Part shown: one piece after another, positions 34,384 through 42,326 of the stretch
Numbering within the stretch: the first letter of the stretch is position 1
Layout of the letters: each line of letters opens with the position of its first letter
From: AC-32 sp963765785
GTDB taxonomy: Bacteria; Actinomycetota; Thermoleophilia; Gaiellales; Gaiellaceae
Assembly (NCBI GenBank): GCA_963765785.1
Contig: CAVXXW010000022.1
Coordinates: 62,001 to 126,000, forward strand
Length of the DNA stretch: 64,000 nucleotides
Reading direction: 5' to 3'
Program-made: the position numbers and the translations under genes
Notes under the pieces: generated by a model
Databases searched by the model: none
What the model was told of the DNA's origin: nothing
What the model saw: only the letters and a program-made list of their open reading frames with translations

Positions 34384-34721
34384 CGATCGAGCTCTCTTAG
34401 CCGGTCGTCGTCGATGCCGAAGTGGTGCGCGATCTCGTGCAGCACGACGCGCCGGATCTGCTCCTGCAGCAGTTCCTGGTCGTGTCCGTAGAGCCGCTCG
34501 AGCGGGCCGCGGTAGATCGAGATCTTGTCCGGCCGCACGCCGGCGTAGTAGCTCGAGCGCTCGGTGAGGGGGATGCCCTCGTACAGGCCGAGCAGCGGCT
34601 GGCCCTCGGGCGGCTCGTCCTCGACGACGATCGCGACGTTCGACATCGCCGACCGTAGGTCGTCCGGCAGTGACTCGACCGCCGCCTGCACCGTCTCCTC
34701 GAACGCCGTGTCCGGCTGCAC
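34377..34721 (-). CDS. Zincin-like metallopeptidase family protein
   Basis: A 114 aa protein of the small actinobacterial zincin family. The metal-binding motif is H95-E96-x-x-H99 followed by HFGIDDDRL, with the downstream acidic residue fitting a minimal zincin. The central part includes GLYEGIPLTERS and PDKISIYRGPLER, both typical of the family. GTG 34721 is set by TACGCT 6 nt upstream, a leaderless promoter; no SD is visible. Function unknown. It is divergent from the M16 peptidase over 39 bp. Confidence 0.8.
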   Translation of the reverse strand: MQPDTAFEETVQAAVESLPDDLRSAMSNVAIVVEDEPPEGQPLLGLYEGIPLTERSSYYAGVRPDKISIYRGPLERLYGHDQELLQEQIRRVVLHEIAHHFGIDDDRLRELDRY

Positions 34722-34760
34722 GGGGCGAGCGTAGCCGTCGGCCGCAAGTACGATCCGCGC
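34722..34760. promoter_or_regulatory. 39 bp region with two back-to-back leaderless promoters
   Basis: Minus strand TACGCT (34733-34728) ends 6 nt before the zincin GTG. Plus strand TACGAT (34749-34754) ends 6 nt before the M16 GTG. The two -10 boxes are 15 bp apart, so RNA polymerase may not occupy both at once. Confidence 0.6.
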
Positions 34761-36050
34761 GTGCAGCAGAAGTACATCCTCACGGAGCTCGACTCGGGCG
34801 AGCGGGTCATCTCGGAACGGCTCGCGCACGTGCGCTCGGTCGCGCTCGGCTTCTGGATCGGCGCGGGCTCGCGGGACGAGACCGACGCCAAGGCCGGGCT
34901 CTCGCACTTCATCGAGCACCTGCTGTTCAAGGGCACGACGAGCTACGGCGCGCAGGAGATCGCCGAGATCTTCGACGGCCTCGGCGGCGAGCTGAACGCA
35001 GCCACGTCGCGCGAGCACACCGTCGTCTACGCGCGCGTCCCGGACGACAAGCTGTCGGTCGCGCTCGACGTGATGGGCGAGATGGTCTTCGCGCCGGCGT
35101 TTGCCGAGCTCGACGCCGAGCGCGAGGTCGTGCTCGAGGAGATCGCGATGTACGAAGACCAGCCGCAGGAGCTGGTGCACGACCTGATCTCGGAGGCGAC
35201 GTTCGGCGCGCACGCGCTCGGCCGGCCGGTGATCGGGCGGGCCCAGGTGATCTCGAGCGTCACGCGGCGGTCCATCTCGGCGTACCACCGGTCGATGTAC
35301 GTGCCCGGCAACGTGGTCGTGGCCGCGGCCGGGAACCTCAAGCACGAGGAGCTCGAGCGGCTGCTCCTCCGGCTGCAGCGGCGATCTGCCGCGGCGGCCC
35401 GCGGCCCGCGGGTGCGCCCGGCGCTCGTCAAGGCGCCGCCGCCGAGCCTGCGCTTCCAGCGCAAGGACACCGAGCAGTACCACGTCTGCATCGCCGCGCC
35501 CGGGATCGCCCGCTCCGACCGCCGGCGCTTCGCGGCGTCGTTGCTCGACGGGATCCTCGGCGGCTCGGCCTCGTCGCGGCTCTTTCAGGAGATCCGCGAG
35601 AAGCGCGGCATGGCGTACGCCGTCTACAGCTTCGGCTCGCAGTACACGGACACGGGCCAGATCGGGATCTACATCGGGACGCGCGAGGACAACGTGTCCG
35701 CCTGCCTCGAGATCGCGAGCGAGCAGATCGGCGAGATCGCCGGCGGCAACGTGCGCCCCGAGGAGCTCCAGCGCGCGAAGGAGAACCTGAAGGGGCGGAT
35801 CATGCTCTCGATGGAGTCGACCTCGAACCGGATGAGCCGGCTCGGCAAGTCGCTCATCAGCGACACGGAGCTGCTCTCGATCGAGCGGATCATGGCCGAG
35901 ATCGAGGCGGTAGAGCCCGAGGCGCTCGCCGAGCTGGCCGACGTGCTGCTCGCGCCGGAGAAGCTGTCGGCGGCCGGGATCGGCCCGAGTGAGGAGCGCT
36001 TCCTCGCGGCGGTCGAGCACGTGAACCCGGGTCTCGCGCGCGCGGCGTGA
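34761..36050 (+). CDS. M16-family zinc peptidase
   Basis: A 429 aa pitrilysin/processing-peptidase relative. The inverted zinc motif H49-F-I-E52-H53 (HFIEHLLFKG) and the downstream Glu in the AEREVVLEEI helix are present, and the second half carries the inactive-type M16C fold with SSRLFQEIREKRGMAY. It is a single-subunit length, so catalytic and non-catalytic halves lie in one chain. M16 genes commonly sit between pnp and dapB, as here. The start is GTG 34761 after TACGAT. It overlaps dapB by GTGA. Confidence 0.92.
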   Translation: MQQKYILTELDSGERVISERLAHVRSVALGFWIGAGSRDETDAKAGLSHFIEHLLFKGTTSYGAQEIAEIFDGLGGELNAATSREHTVVYARVPDDKLSVALDVMGEMVFAPAFAELDAEREVVLEEIAMYEDQPQELVHDLISEATFGAHALGRPVIGRAQVISSVTRRSISAYHRSMYVPGNVVVAAAGNLKHEELERLLLRLQRRSAAAARGPRVRPALVKAPPPSLRFQRKDTEQYHVCIAAPGIARSDRRRFAASLLDGILGGSASSRLFQEIREKRGMAYAVYSFGSQYTDTGQIGIYIGTREDNVSACLEIASEQIGEIAGGNVRPEELQRAKENLKGRIMLSMESTSNRMSRLGKSLISDTELLSIERIMAEIEAVEPEALAELADVLLAPEKLSAAGIGPSEERFLAAVEHVNPGLARAA

Positions 36051-36655
36051 GGGTCACCCTCTTCGGGCGCGGGGGCAAGGTCGGCTCGGTGCTGGCGCCG
36101 GCACTCGAGCGGGCCGGGCACTCGCTGGTCGAGCTGGGCGACGCCGACGCAATGGTCGACTTCACGGCGCCTGACACGGTCGGCGCGAACGTGCACGCGG
36201 CGCTCGAAGCCGGCGTGCCGTGTGTCGTCGGCACGAGCGGGTGGGATCCCGCCGCCGCCGGCGAGGCGGCCGCAGAGCGCCGGCTCGCGCTGCTCGTCGT
36301 CCCGAACTTCGCCCTCGGCGCGGTCGTGATGATGCGTCTCGCCGTCGAGGCGGCGCGGTACTTACCGCGGGCGGAGATCGTCGAGCTGCACGGCGAGCGG
36401 AAGAAGGACGCGCCGTCGGGCACCGCGCGCGCGACCGCCGACTTGCTCGGCGGCGACGTGCCCGTCCACTCAGTGCGCCTGCCCGGGCTCGTCGCCCACC
36501 AGGAGGTACTCTTCGGCGGCGAGGGCCAGCTGCTGACGATCAGGCACGACGCGTACTCGCGCGAGGCCTACGTCCCCGGCGTGCTGCTGGCACTGGAGCG
36601 GCTCGACAGGCTCCCGCCCGGGCTGACGGTCGGCCTCGACGCGGTGCTGGACTGA
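36047..36655 (+). CDS. dapB: 4-hydroxy-tetrahydrodipicolinate reductase
   Basis: NAD(P)H-dependent step to lysine and diaminopimelate. The N-terminal Rossmann loop is GRGGKVGSVLAP, then VDFTAPDT and GTSGWD. The catalytic helix has E-L-H-G-E-R-K-K-D-A-P-S-G-T-A: catalytic His and Lys are kept, but the usual second His is Gly. At 202 aa it is far shorter than the usual 245-270 aa, with segments missing from the nucleotide domain. GTG 36047 overlaps the M16 stop. Confidence 0.92.
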   Translation: MRVTLFGRGGKVGSVLAPALERAGHSLVELGDADAMVDFTAPDTVGANVHAALEAGVPCVVGTSGWDPAAAGEAAAERRLALLVVPNFALGAVVMMRLAVEAARYLPRAEIVELHGERKKDAPSGTARATADLLGGDVPVHSVRLPGLVAHQEVLFGGEGQLLTIRHDAYSREAYVPGVLLALERLDRLPPGLTVGLDAVLD

Positions 36656-36754
36656 AGCGCCCCAGCGAATCCTCAGGAGATTCTTAGGCCGGGCTACCAA
36701 GGCTTTACCCGGGCTTGGCCTGGCGCTGGCACGGCACCGAGTACAAATGAAGAC

Positions 36755-36826
36755 ATGAGATCCCAACGGACGTACGAGTGGAGAAAGGAGGGGATTCTCG
36801 GTGCCGAAGAAGTCGAAGAAGGATGA
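36755..36826 (+). CDS. Overlapping 23-codon upstream ORF (tentative)
   Basis: ATG 36755 to TGA 36824-36826, reading M-R-S-Q-R-T-Y-E-W-R-K-E-G-I-L and ending acidic. It overlaps the SD and first codons of the 23 aa micro-ORF in another frame. TACAAA at 36742 lies just upstream. If translated, it could influence the micro-ORF. There is no other support. Confidence 0.25.
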   Translation: MRSQRTYEWRKEGILGAEEVEEG

Positions 36827-36872
36827 TCGTCGGGAGACCAGCAAGAAGGACAAGGAGAAGCGCGATCACTGA
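36801..36872 (+). CDS. 23 aa Lys/Arg-rich micro-ORF with perfect SD
   Basis: GTG 36801, stop TGA 36870-36872. The peptide starts M-P-K-K-S-K-K-D-D-R-R and has 8 Lys, 4 Arg and 5 acidic residues among 23, so it is highly charged and probably disordered. AAAGGAGGGG at 36784-36793 is one of the strongest ribosome binding sites in the window, 7 nt before the GTG. A GC-rich hairpin follows, near 36908-36928. It lies between dapB and an ABC membrane half. No known family comes to mind; a nucleic-acid or ribosome binder would fit the charge, which is inference. Confidence 0.6.
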   Translation: MPKKSKKDDRRETSKKDKEKRDH

Positions 36873-36953
36873 GTCGTGCTTCGTCGGACGCGCCCGTCGC
36901 CGCGACGCCGGCGGCGGGCGCGCCGCCCTGCGAGCTCGCGGAAGGACTAAGCC

Positions 36954-37925
36954 GTGACCGCCGCGCCCGCCGCGATCCCGTGGCGGCGAGTTCTCTCGCT
37001 CCTGCGGCCGCTGCGCGCGAGCCTGGCGGCGATGATCGCGCTCAGCGTGCTGGGCTCGGTCGCCGGACTCGTGCCTCCGGTCGCCGTCGGGTTCCTGATC
37101 AACGACCTGGTCGAGCGAAACGGTCTCCGGCCCGAAGACGCCCTCTGGGCCGCGCTCCTGGCCGGTGCGATCGTGGTCGAGGCTGTCGCCTACGTCGCGT
37201 CCGACGGCCTGTATGCGCGCAACGCGGGCCGCCTGTACCGCGACCTGCGCCAGCGGATGTTCGACGGCGTTCGGCGTCGACCAGCCCTCGACCGCGAGTC
37301 GGCCGAGGGGCTGCCCTCCCGGTTCGTCTCCGATGCCGAAACCTTCGAGCAGGTCACGATCTATGCCCTCGATATGGGCTCGATGCTCGGTGTCGAGCTC
37401 GTCGCCGCACTCGTACTGCTCGGCCTGCTCGAACCGTTTGCGATAGCCGTGGTGGTCCCGCTGCTTGCCGTCACCTGGTTCGTGGCGCGTCGGATGCAGG
37501 AGCCGGCCGCCCGCGCCGGGCGAACGCGGCAGGAGGCCTTGGAGGCGCTGACGCGGACGCTGGCTCAGGAGCTCGCCGGCTCCGCGCCTGACGGGGGCGG
37601 TCGGAGCCGGTTCGCCGCCGTTGCGGAGCGCCTCTTGCACGCGGAAGTTCGGCTCGGGTGGGTACGGGCCGTGAATCTGCACGGGTCGGGGGCGCTGGCG
37701 AAGCTCGGGCCGCTCGCCGTGGTGGTCGCGGCGGCGTACTCAGGGGGCTACCGGGCCGGGACGCTGCTCACGCTCTACCTCTTGGCCGCTCGCGTCTTCT
37801 ACGGCTTCGACGGGCTCGTCGATCTCAGCCTGGCCATGCAGTCGGTTCGTGGAGCCGTCGCCCGCTGCCTCGAGCTCCTGGATCTGCCGCCGCGGGGCCG
37901 GCGTGAGGCAGGCGCCCTCGCCTGA
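36954..37925 (+). CDS. ABC exporter transmembrane domain without ATPase domain
   Basis: A 323 aa protein with about six membrane helices and the ABC type-1 exporter TMD pattern: GFLINDLVERNG, GRLYRDLRQRMFDGV (coupling helix), SRFVSDAETFEQV and RVFYGFDGLVDLSLAMQ near the end. Normally a nucleotide-binding domain of about 250 aa follows, but here the protein stops within 25 residues of the TMD with no Walker or signature motif. The downstream DNA is the dapA promoter, so the ATPase is absent rather than separately encoded nearby. It could be a decayed or split transporter, or a partner of a distant ATPase. GTG 36954 follows GGAAGGA. Confidence 0.75.
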   Translation: MTAAPAAIPWRRVLSLLRPLRASLAAMIALSVLGSVAGLVPPVAVGFLINDLVERNGLRPEDALWAALLAGAIVVEAVAYVASDGLYARNAGRLYRDLRQRMFDGVRRRPALDRESAEGLPSRFVSDAETFEQVTIYALDMGSMLGVELVAALVLLGLLEPFAIAVVVPLLAVTWFVARRMQEPAARAGRTRQEALEALTRTLAQELAGSAPDGGGRSRFAAVAERLLHAEVRLGWVRAVNLHGSGALAKLGPLAVVVAAAYSGGYRAGTLLTLYLLAARVFYGFDGLVDLSLAMQSVRGAVARCLELLDLPPRGRREAGALA

Positions 37926-37943
37926 GGGTCTGGCGCTCGCGCG

Positions 37944-37949
37944 TAGAAT
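37944..37949 (+). promoter_or_regulatory. Leaderless -10 of dapA
   Basis: TAGAAT followed by 7 nt and GTG 37957. The box overlaps an in-frame ATG at 37948, which decides against that start. Confidence 0.65.
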
Positions 37950-37956
37950 GACAATC

Positions 37957-38838
37957 GTGCTCGGCGAGGTGCTGACCGCGACCGTGACGCCGTTCGACTC
38001 GGGCGGCAACGTCGACTACGACCGGTACCGCGAGCTCTGCCGCTTCCTCGTCGACCACGGCTCCGACGGCGTCGTCGTCAACGGCACGACCGGCGAGGCG
38101 TCGACGCTGTCCGACGAGGAGCGCGTCGGCCTGATCGAGGCGGCGCTCGACGCGATCGGCGACCGCGCGACCGTGGTCGCCGGGACCGGCACGAACTCGA
38201 CCGCGCACTCGAGTCACCTGACCGAGCAGGCGCACGCGGCCGGAGCGCACGCCGTGCTCGTCGTCACGCCGTACTACAACAAGCCGCCGCAGCGCGGGAT
38301 CGTCGAGCACTTCAAGGCGGTCGCCGCCGCGACCGACCGGCCCGTCGTGGCCTACAACATCCCCGGCCGCTGCGTGATCAACATCGAGCCGGAGACGATG
38401 GACGAACTCGCGCGGATCGAGAACGTCACCGCAGTCAAGCAGTCGAACGCCGACCTCGAGCAGGCGCGGCACATCGTCGAGCTCGGGCTCGACCTCTACG
38501 CCGGCGACGACAACCTTGTCCTGCCCTTCGTGGAGCTCGGCGGCAAGGGCGGCGTCTGCGTCCACACGCACGTGGTCGGGCCGCAGGTGAAGGAGCTGAT
38601 CCGCCTCGTCCGCGAGGGCGACCTCGATGGTGCACGGCAGCTCGACGAGGAGCTGGCGCCGGCGTACGAGCTGATCGGCGTCGTGACGGGCCCGATCCAG
38701 ATCAAGGCCGCGCTCAGCCTGATCGGCCAGGACGTCGGCGGCCTCCGGCTGCCGCTGGTCGAGGCGAACGAGGACGAGGTCGCACGCATCCGCGGCTGCC
38801 TCGAGCGCCTCGAGCTGCTGCAGCCCGCCCGCGCCTAA
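37957..38838 (+). CDS. dapA: 4-hydroxy-tetrahydrodipicolinate synthase
   Basis: Condenses pyruvate with aspartate semialdehyde, the first step of the diaminopimelate branch. The TIM barrel shows NGTTGEASTLSDEE, the catalytic Tyr in VVTPYYNKPPQ, YNIPGRC, and the Schiff-base Lys in VTAVKQSNADL. Length is 293 aa. GTG 37957 fits family starts (M-L-G-E-V-L-T-A) and the TAGAAT box; the ATG at 37948 would be inside the promoter. dapB lies 1.3 kb upstream, separated by the ABC half. Confidence 0.96.
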   Translation: MLGEVLTATVTPFDSGGNVDYDRYRELCRFLVDHGSDGVVVNGTTGEASTLSDEERVGLIEAALDAIGDRATVVAGTGTNSTAHSSHLTEQAHAAGAHAVLVVTPYYNKPPQRGIVEHFKAVAAATDRPVVAYNIPGRCVINIEPETMDELARIENVTAVKQSNADLEQARHIVELGLDLYAGDDNLVLPFVELGGKGGVCVHTHVVGPQVKELIRLVREGDLDGARQLDEELAPAYELIGVVTGPIQIKAALSLIGQDVGGLRLPLVEANEDEVARIRGCLERLELLQPARA

Positions 38839-38845
38839 GGAGGGC

Positions 38846-39358
38846 TCAGGCGATGCGCGTGGCGGCCATGATCCAGTTGGTGTCCCAGGTTGCGCCGCGA
38901 TCGAAGGAGAACGCCTGCTCCCAGGTCGCCGAGCTCTCGGTGATCCCCTTCCACGTGTAGCGCACCTTCACCGGGACGCCATCGACCACGTCCTCGCACT
39001 CGAACCGGCCGATCCCGTCCCGGAACCGCCCGACAACCGGGGCGTCGAGGTGGCCGGAGCCGGCGCTCGAGGCCCACCAGATCCGCCACAAGCCCGTGTC
39101 GGGGTCGAAGAGCCGCAGCGAGAAGCCCTCGAAGCCTGGCCGCCCCGGGAAGGCGGGCGCCTTGAAGGTGTCGACGTTCCCCAGCCCGGCGACGATCGGC
39201 CGGGCTTCGGAGACCGACTCGAACTCGACCCACTCCGGATCGCCCTCGACCAGCGGCTTGACCCGCTTGCGATTGACCTGCCGCCAGTTGCCGAACCAGA
39301 AGTCGAAGTCGTGCCGACCGTCGTCGGTGGCGACCGCACGTGCGAGCTGCTGTGCCAT
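38846..39358 (-). CDS. DUF1579-like protein
   Basis: A 170 aa protein beginning M-A-Q-Q-L-A-R and containing GRHDFDFWFGNWRQVNRKR, then a beta-rich body with FSLRLFDPDTGLWRIWWAS and WEQAFSFDRGATWDTNW. This matches a widespread uncharacterised family of small beta-barrel-like proteins (DUF1579 type). AAAGGAG on the minus strand precedes ATG 39356-39358. It is divergent from a WYL regulator across 86 bp that includes an inverted repeat, so it is a likely target of that regulator. Confidence 0.72.
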   Translation of the reverse strand: MAQQLARAVATDDGRHDFDFWFGNWRQVNRKRVKPLVEGDPEWVEFESVSEARPIVAGLGNVDTFKAPAFPGRPGFEGFSLRLFDPDTGLWRIWWASSAGSGHLDAPVVGRFRDGIGRFECEDVVDGVPVKVRYTWKGITESSATWEQAFSFDRGATWDTNWIMAATRIA

Positions 39359-39402
39359 GACCGCTCCTTTGCTCTCTTCGTGACAGGCCACGCTAGCGCT
39401 CC

Positions 39403-39425
39403 TTGCGGTCAGTTTTTGTCCGCAA
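39403..39425. promoter_or_regulatory. Inverted-repeat operator between DUF1579-like and WYL genes
   Basis: TTGCGG (39403-39408), 11 nt, CCGCAA (39420-39425): a perfect 6+6 inverted repeat around an AT-rich centre with a TTTTT run. It lies just upstream of the WYL start box and upstream of the minus-strand gene. The symmetry suits a dimeric regulator. Confidence 0.6.
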
Positions 39426-39444
39426 CGGTGCTTGAATGGAGAGC

Positions 39445-40383
39445 ATGTCGCGACCGGCATCCCGACTGCTCGCGTTCCTCGAACTGCTCCAGCACCGACC
39501 CGTCATCGACGGTGGGGCGGCGGCCCAGGAGCTCGGCGTGACCGAGCGGACGATCCGCCGTTACGCGGTCGCGCTTCACGACCTCGGCATCCCGGTCGAG
39601 GGGCAGCCCGGCGTCGGTGGGGGCTACAGACTGCGGCCGGGGACGCGGCTGCCGCCGCTGATGCTCTCGGACGAGGAGGCCGCGGCGGTCGTCTTCGGCC
39701 TCGTGATGGCCGAGCGCCGGGGCCTGAGCGGCGCCGCGGGAGCGTCGTCGAAGATCGCCCGTGTGCTCCCGGAGCGCCTCGCGCGCCGGGTCGAGCGTCT
39801 GCGCGACGAGCTTCGGCTGGTGGGCGAGCCCGAGCCGACCCCGGCCTCGGGCGAGACGCTGCTGCTCGTGACCGAGGCCGTGCGGCGGCGGCGCTCGCTC
39901 AGGATCGGGTACACCCGCGGCGACGGCAGGCACAGCACGCGTGAGATCGAGCCGCTTGGGCTCGTCGCCCGCCGCGGCCGCTGGTACGTGCCCGCCCGCA
40001 CCGCGGGCGGCGGCGAGCTCCGCACCTTCCGGGCCGACCGCATCGACCACGCGAGCATCGGCGAGCCGGTCGACCCGCCGGAGCCCGGCTTCGACCCCGT
40101 CGCGCACGTCGTGCAGATGCTCGCCCGTGTTCCGTGGGGGTGGGAGATCGAGATCCGCCTCGATGCGCCGGTTCACGAGATCGCGGCGAGGGTCCCGCCG
40201 ACGCTCGGCGAGCTCTCGCCCGACGGGGAGGGCACGCGGCTCGAGCTGCGCGCCGATTCGCTCGACTGGGCCGCCGGGTTCCTGGCCGGCCTCGGCGCCG
40301 ACTTCGAGGTCGTTCGCCCCGACGAGCTGCGGGAGCCTCTCGCGCGGCTCGCGGGCCGCCTCACGAAGGCCGCTCAGGCGTGA
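39445..40383 (+). CDS. WYL-domain HTH regulator (YafY type)
   Basis: A 312 aa regulator. The N-terminal helix-turn-helix is LLAFLELLQHRPVIDG with ELGVTERTIRRYAVALHD. The middle GVGGGYRLRPG is a typical linker. The WYL domain is RRRSLRIGYTR, EIEPLGLVARRGRWYV and AGGGELRTFRADRI, where the canonical W-Y-L appears as R-W-Y-V. A winged C-terminal domain follows. WYL domains sense nucleic acid or nucleotide ligands in several systems. ATG 39445 is taken because TTGAAT ends 7 nt upstream; ATG 39436 lies within that box. It converges with the HD-GYP gene. Confidence 0.85.
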   Translation: MSRPASRLLAFLELLQHRPVIDGGAAAQELGVTERTIRRYAVALHDLGIPVEGQPGVGGGYRLRPGTRLPPLMLSDEEAAAVVFGLVMAERRGLSGAAGASSKIARVLPERLARRVERLRDELRLVGEPEPTPASGETLLLVTEAVRRRRSLRIGYTRGDGRHSTREIEPLGLVARRGRWYVPARTAGGGELRTFRADRIDHASIGEPVDPPEPGFDPVAHVVQMLARVPWGWEIEIRLDAPVHEIAARVPPTLGELSPDGEGTRLELRADSLDWAAGFLAGLGADFEVVRPDELREPLARLAGRLTKAAQA

Positions 40384-42284
40384 ACGGCCGCCGGCTCCGG
40401 TTCGTCCGAGACAACCTCGGGCCCCGGCGCGAGCGCGAGCCCGATCGCGTCGATCGAGCCGGTGAGTGCCGAGGCGACGTGAGGCCGCAGCGCGCGAGGC
40501 GTCCGGAGCACCAGGAAGCCGGTGAGCGCGCTGTTCTCCCGCCGTAGCGGCAGCGCGACGTAGGCGCCGTCGGAGCCGAACTCGTGACCGGGGGTCGCGA
40601 GCAGGTCGTCGCGCGACTCCGCCTCTCGCACGAGCCAGCTCATCAGCACGAACTCCAGCGGCCCTTCGCCGTGCGCAAGCTGGATCTCGCCGCCGAGGCC
40701 GTCCTCCTGCCAGCCGACGACGGCGAGCCACTCCGCGCCGGACGCGTCCGCCAGGACGCCACCTAGCGCGTCGAAGACCTGCTCGCGGTCGCCTGCCGCG
40801 AGCGCCGACGCCAGCGAGCCGGCGAGCCGGTTCGCGCGCAACCGGAACCAGACCTGCAGCACGAGCCCGCAGAACGTAACGGCGACGCCGAGGACGACGA
40901 GCCAGCGCTGGCCGAGCCCGACTCCTGCGAGCCCACCGATCAGGCCCGCGAGCGCGACGAGCTCCGGCCGCTGCCGCAGGTCGCGCGCGCCGCGGATCTC
41001 GGGCACGCGGTACGGGGCGGAGGCGCCGCGCACCTGCTCCCGCTCCTCGGGCGAGAGCACCGAGAACGGATCCTGTCCGCGCCGTATCGCGACGAACGAC
41101 TTCGCGACCGCCGGGTGGAACTGCGTGCCGATGTTGCGCTCGATCTCCGCCAGGGCCTCGTCTTCCGAAAGGCCGGGCCGGTAAGGGCGGTCGCTCGTCA
41201 TGGCGTCGAAGCTGTCCGCGACCACGAGGAAGTGCGCGGCGAGCGGCTGGTCGGCCGCCGGAATGCCGTAGTAGCCGCGCCCGTCGTAGCGCTCGCGGTG
41301 GTACTCGACGGCGCGCGCCTCCGCGGCGGAGACCTCGAAGCGGCGCAGGAGCCGAGCCGAGAGCCGCGGCGCGCGCCACACCGTTGACCATTCGCTCGGC
41401 CGCAGCTTCCCGGTCTTTCCGAGTACCGACGCGTCGACCGCCACCTTGCCGAGGTCGTGGAGGCGCGCGGCCCAGCGGAGGCGGTCGATGTCCGAGTAGG
41501 GGAGCTTGAGCGCGCGGGCGAGGTCGTCGACGTAGGCCGCCACGCGGAGCGAGTGACGGTACGTGTGCGGGTCGCGCTCGTCGACGATGTTCGCGAAGGT
41601 CTCGAGCGCGTGCAGCGTCTCCTGGCGTGACCGGCGGACGCGAGCATGGGCCCGGTTGACAGCGAGGGCCACCGGGATCACGGCGAGCACGTTCCAGGGG
41701 TGGCCGAGTGCGAACAGCGCCAGGATCGCGCCGAGCCCCGCCTCGGCCGCGGCGGCTCCGAAGTCCGGCTGCAGCACCTCGAGCGAGCCGATCACCTGCA
41801 GGAGGCCCCGCGAGACCAGCAGGTACACGAGCGCGAGGACGGTGAGCGGGACGAGGTCGTCGGGAAGCGCGAGATGGCCGATCCGCCCGCCGCCGAGCTC
41901 GAACGCGTAGCCCGACGCGACCGATGCCAGCGCGAACGCCGACGCCTGGAAGGACGCCTGGCGCCACTCGCCGCGCACGACCCGCGCGAGCAGCGCCGCC
42001 GAGCCGGCGACGAGCGCGCCGCGCCACGGCCCGAGCACGATCACGGCCGCGATGTCGACGCCCGAGGCGACCCGAAAGACGCCCGGGTCGAGCGGCTCGC
42101 GCACCCGCGCGCTCTCGGGCTCCTCGAGCAGCTCGGCCGCGAGTGCGGCGGCGCCGAACAGCGCGAGTGCGGTCAGCGGCAGACCGGCGGCGACGTAGGC
42201 GCCGTAGGCGCACGCGGCCAGGCCCGCAGCGACGGACACGTAGGCGAGGACGGAAAGCCGCACGATGCGTGTATCGGGTTCCAC
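40374..42284 (-). CDS. Membrane HD-GYP phosphodiesterase with C-terminal GAF-like domain
   Basis: Predicted c-di-GMP phosphodiesterase. With GTG 42284 it is 636 aa: six or seven membrane helices (8-210), an HD-GYP domain at about 225-400 with the HD pair H276-D277 in LHDLGKVAV, YHRERYDGRGYYGIP at 328-342 (the GYP motif), and ADSFDAMTSDRPYRP. After the catalytic domain come two more hydrophobic helices (about 440-490) and a GAF-like region to the end. A catalytic domain between two membrane segments is unusual. It converges with the WYL gene and diverges from RNase J. Confidence 0.87.
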   Translation of the reverse strand: MEPDTRIVRLSVLAYVSVAAGLAACAYGAYVAAGLPLTALALFGAAALAAELLEEPESARVREPLDPGVFRVASGVDIAAVIVLGPWRGALVAGSAALLARVVRGEWRQASFQASAFALASVASGYAFELGGGRIGHLALPDDLVPLTVLALVYLLVSRGLLQVIGSLEVLQPDFGAAAAEAGLGAILALFALGHPWNVLAVIPVALAVNRAHARVRRSRQETLHALETFANIVDERDPHTYRHSLRVAAYVDDLARALKLPYSDIDRLRWAARLHDLGKVAVDASVLGKTGKLRPSEWSTVWRAPRLSARLLRRFEVSAAEARAVEYHRERYDGRGYYGIPAADQPLAAHFLVVADSFDAMTSDRPYRPGLSEDEALAEIERNIGTQFHPAVAKSFVAIRRGQDPFSVLSPEEREQVRGASAPYRVPEIRGARDLRQRPELVALAGLIGGLAGVGLGQRWLVVLGVAVTFCGLVLQVWFRLRANRLAGSLASALAAGDREQVFDALGGVLADASGAEWLAVVGWQEDGLGGEIQLAHGEGPLEFVLMSWLVREAESRDDLLATPGHEFGSDGAYVALPLRRENSALTGFLVLRTPRALRPHVASALTGSIDAIGLALAPGPEVVSDEPEPAAVHA

Positions 42285-42314
42285 GGGCGAACCCGTTACA
42301 CCTGCGGACTGCCC

Positions 42315-42320
42315 TACACT
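42315..42320 (+). promoter_or_regulatory. Leaderless -10 of RNase J
   Basis: TACACT followed by 6 nt and ATG 42327; no SD. Confidence 0.6.
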
Positions 42321-42326
42321 TCGGCG

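Noticed and set aside
36656..36720. Terminator after dapB (GAATC-CTCAGGA-GATTC)
   Set aside because: Only 5 bp with a weak loop; not convincing.
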